Shown here: positions 61,941 to 64,000 of the stretch, piece after piece | Layout: the number at the start of each line of letters is the position of its first letter | Position numbering within the stretch: the stretch's first letter is position 1 | NCBI RefSeq assembly: GCF_902506065.1 | Contig: NZ_LR732912.1 | Location: forward strand, 1,350,718 to 1,414,717 | Length of the DNA: 64,000 nt | DNA from: Arthrobacter sp. 9V | GTDB lineage: Bacteria > Actinomycetota > Actinomycetes > Actinomycetales > Micrococcaceae | Direction: 5' to 3' | Notes under the pieces: generated by a model | Told to the model about the DNA's origin: nothing | The model's database searches: none | The model's input: the letters and a program-made list of their open reading frames with translations, nothing else | Made by a program: the position numbers and the translations under genes

Positions 61941-64000
61941 CCGAAGAGATTTTCAACAGCGGTGTCTCACTTGAGGAACGCATTCTCGGCGGCTTGGACG
62001 AAGAGCAGCGCGAAGTAGCCAGTACCTTGACGGGACCCATGTGTGTCCTGGCGGGTGCAGGCACGGGTAAGACACGTGCCATCACGCATCGCATTGCCTA
62101 CGGAGTTCACTCCGGCGTCTACAGCCCGCAGAGGCTGCTGGCCGTGACGTTCACTGCCCGGGCCGCGGCCGAGATGCGCAGCAGGCTCCGTGATCTCGGG
62201 GTTGCCAGTGTTCAAGCCCGCACCTTCCACGCAGCCGCATTGAGGCAACTGCAGTTCTTTTGGCCGCAAGCAATAGGAGGCACGTTGCCCAGCTTGCTGG
62301 ACCACAAGGCCAACATGATTGCCGAAGCTTCCCGCAGGCTTCGCCTCAGTACGGATCGCGCATCCATCAGGGATCTGGCGGCCGAGATTGAGTGGGCCAA
62401 GGTGTCCATGTTGACCCCGGCTAATTACCTGGAGAACGCGCAAGGGCGTGGAACGCCCGGAGGTTTCGATCTCACCGCCGTTTCCCGGGTGTTCCAGGCT
62501 TATGAGGACATCAAGACAGACCGCAATGTCATCGACTTTGAAGATGTTCTGCTGATCACTGTGGGGATTCTTCAGGAGGATCCCAAGGTAGCGGCAACGG
62601 TCAGGGAGCAATACCGTCATTTCGTGGTGGACGAGTACCAGGACGTCTCGCCCTTGCAGCAGCGGCTTCTGGATTTGTGGCTCGGGGGGCGGAACGAGTT
62701 ATGTGTGGTGGGCGATGCCAGCCAGACCATCTACTCCTTTACCGGAGCTTCACCCAAGCATCTCCTGGGTTTCAAAGCCCAGTTTCCCGAAGCGACCGTC
62801 GTCAAGCTCATTCGTGATTACCGGTCTACACCGCAAGTGGTCAAGCTGGCCAACGACCTCCTGGGCTCCCGCCGAAGCGGCGGCCCGGTGGCAGATGCCG
62901 CGTGGGCTTCGCCGCTCAAGCTCGTAGCCCAACGGCCCTCCGGTCCGGAGCCCCGCTTCATGGAGTGCCCGGATGATGAGGCTGAGGCAGCGGTAGTGGC
63001 AGGCAGAATTCAGGAACTGCTCAACACCGGGGTCAAGGCCAGCGAAATAGCCATCCTGTTCCGGACCAACGGCCAGTCTGAAGCGTACGAACAAGCCCTT
63101 GCCTCGGCCGGGATCGGCTACCAGCTCCGGGGAGGCGAGAGGTTCTTTGCACGCAAGGAAGTCCGCGATGCCATCCTCCAGCTGCGGGCGGCAACCCGTG
63201 CCGTGGCCGAGGGGCCCCAGGAAGCACTGGGGCAGATCGTCCGGGATATCGTTGCCTCACTCGGGTACACGGATGCAGCCCCGCACAGCGGGGGAGCGCT
63301 GCGTGAGCGGTGGGAATCCTTGGCAGCTTTGGTCGCGTTGGCTGATGAGCTTGCCATCAGCCGCGGAGAGTCCTTCACCTTGGCTGAGTTCGTCAACGAA
63401 CTACAGGAGCGCTCGGTCGCCCAGCACGCCCCGACGGTTCAAGGTGTGACACTTGCTTCCCTGCACGCAGCGAAGGGCCTGGAATGGGACGCAGTGTTTC
63501 TTGTAGGCCTCAGCGAAGGCCTCATGCCCATTTCCTTTGCAGATACCCCCGAGGATGTGGACGAAGAACGCAGGTTGCTCTACGTCGGCATCACCCGGGC
63601 GCGCGAGCACCTGAATCTTTCATGGTCTACAGCCCGCACACCGGGTGGTCGGGCCAACCGGAAGCCGTCACGTTTCCTTGACGGGCTTCGCCCTAATTCC
63701 GTGGCTTCCGCCAACGCACGCAGTAAGACGGGTCCCACGCGACGGAAAGCCGCGGCCCCGGCGTCGTGCAAGGTCTGCGGGAGCATGCTGGCCAGTGGAG
63801 CCGAACGCAAGGTGGGGCGCTGCAACCAATGTCCGCCAACCTATGAGGAACAAACGTTCGACGCCCTGCGGCAATGGCGAAGGGACGAAGCCCAATCGGC
63901 TGATGTTCCAGCGTACGTTGTGTTCACGGACGCTACGCTGACCGCCATTGCAGAGGCCAAGCCTTCATCGCTGGAGGAACTGGCTGGCCTGGCAGGTATT
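61937..64000 (+). CDS. uvrD2: UvrD2-type SF1 DNA helicase, 3' end beyond the window
   Basis: The frame opens at GTG 61937-61939, overlapping the nudC stop (GTGA), and stays open to the window end: at least 688 codons. Walker A LAGAGTGKT lies near residue 37, VVDEYQD near 230, GDASQTIYSFTGAS near 257, SLHAAKGLEWDAVFLVGL near 508, and LYVGITRAREHLNLSW near 548. A tetracysteine pair (CKVCG near 611 and CNQC near 630) and the start of an HRDC domain follow, the layout of mycobacterial UvrD2. It unwinds DNA 3'-5' in repair. Only part of the HRDC domain is visible. Confidence 0.93.
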   Translation, partial: MTEEIFNSGVSLEERILGGLDEEQREVASTLTGPMCVLAGAGTGKTRAITHRIAYGVHSGVYSPQRLLAVTFTARAAAEMRSRLRDLGVASVQARTFHAAALRQLQFFWPQAIGGTLPSLLDHKANMIAEASRRLRLSTDRASIRDLAAEIEWAKVSMLTPANYLENAQGRGTPGGFDLTAVSRVFQAYEDIKTDRNVIDFEDVLLITVGILQEDPKVAATVREQYRHFVVDEYQDVSPLQQRLLDLWLGGRNELCVVGDASQTIYSFTGASPKHLLGFKAQFPEATVVKLIRDYRSTPQVVKLANDLLGSRRSGGPVADAAWASPLKLVAQRPSGPEPRFMECPDDEAEAAVVAGRIQELLNTGVKASEIAILFRTNGQSEAYEQALASAGIGYQLRGGERFFARKEVRDAILQLRAATRAVAEGPQEALGQIVRDIVASLGYTDAAPHSGGALRERWESLAALVALADELAISRGESFTLAEFVNELQERSVAQHAPTVQGVTLASLHAAKGLEWDAVFLVGLSEGLMPISFADTPEDVDEERRLLYVGITRAREHLNLSWSTARTPGGRANRKPSRFLDGLRPNSVASANARSKTGPTRRKAAAPASCKVCGSMLASGAERKVGRCNQCPPTYEEQTFDALRQWRRDEAQSADVPAYVVFTDATLTAIAEAKPSSLEELAGLAGI

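Noticed and set aside
52732-64000. Phage-defence helicase-nuclease island
   Set aside because: The two large helicase-nucleases and the third helicase match AdnA, AdnB and UvrD2, which are standard actinobacterial repair enzymes in their usual neighbourhood.

Overview
The window looks like the chromosome of a high-GC Gram-positive bacterium of the Micrococcaceae (Arthrobacter or Paenarthrobacter type). The reasons are the AdnAB resection nuclease in place of RecBCD or AddAB, a mycobacterial-type sigE / zinc anti-sigma / tatB / mrp block, small DUF3107 and DUF3117 proteins, a coproporphyrin-type heme pathway (HemY/CgoX, HemQ/ChdC, HemH/CpfC), many GTG starts, and many start codons with a TANNNT -10 box 5-7 nt upstream (leaderless transcription). 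The species assignment is inference.

Layout. At the left edge is the 3' end of an IS30-type transposase, next to galE and a divergent TetR gene. 2.6-5.7 kb holds a lytic-transglycosylase-like protein and the divergent lysine/peptidoglycan genes dapD and dapE. 5.8-9.1 kb is a gluABCD glutamate transporter operon, followed by a LOG-family protein, a small DivIVA-domain protein and a PIG-V-like mannosyltransferase. 12-19 kb is the envelope-stress block: O-methyltransferase, sigE, anti-sigma, tatB, mrp, a DUF1003 protein, an MgtE-N/CBS protein and a stress protein. 19-28.7 kb carries aminopeptidase P, a PHP phosphoesterase, MarC, an orphan DNA methyltransferase co-transcribed with a DEAD-box helicase, an RNB exoribonuclease, a TM2 protein and a MiaE-like ferritin-fold protein. 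28.7-35.9 kb holds the thiamine genes (thiE opposite riboswitch-thiO-thiS-thiG), a pterin dehydratase, DUF3107, a TetR regulator, moeZ (probably supplying ThiF activity) and an SDR oxidoreductase.

35.9-47.3 kb is an almost complete heme cluster: hemA divergent from hemE-hemY, then hemQ-hemH-hemC-hemD-hemB, a luciferase-like flavoenzyme and hemL. After it come a NagZ-type lipoprotein and a second polar amino acid ABC transporter. 51.5 kb to the right edge is a DNA maintenance block: a DEDDh exonuclease divergent from an alkyltransferase-like protein, then adnA and adnB, an APH-fold kinase on the other strand, nudC, and uvrD2 cut by the window end.

From memory, the gene set helicase / MiaE-like / DUF3107 / TetR / moeZ / alkyltransferase-like / adnAB / nudC / uvrD2 matches M. 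tuberculosis Rv3211-Rv3198c, here with the thiamine, heme and transporter genes interleaved. Almost everything is core metabolism. I saw no CRISPR array, tRNA, rRNA, prophage or defence island, and I do not claim a new system. The points most worth a second look are the pervasive leaderless promoters, the conserved orphan methyltransferase beside an RNA helicase, the flavoenzyme inside the heme operon, the kinase inside the DNA repair cluster, a CRP-like site before hemQ, and a possible leaderless small ORF overlapping the nagZ start.
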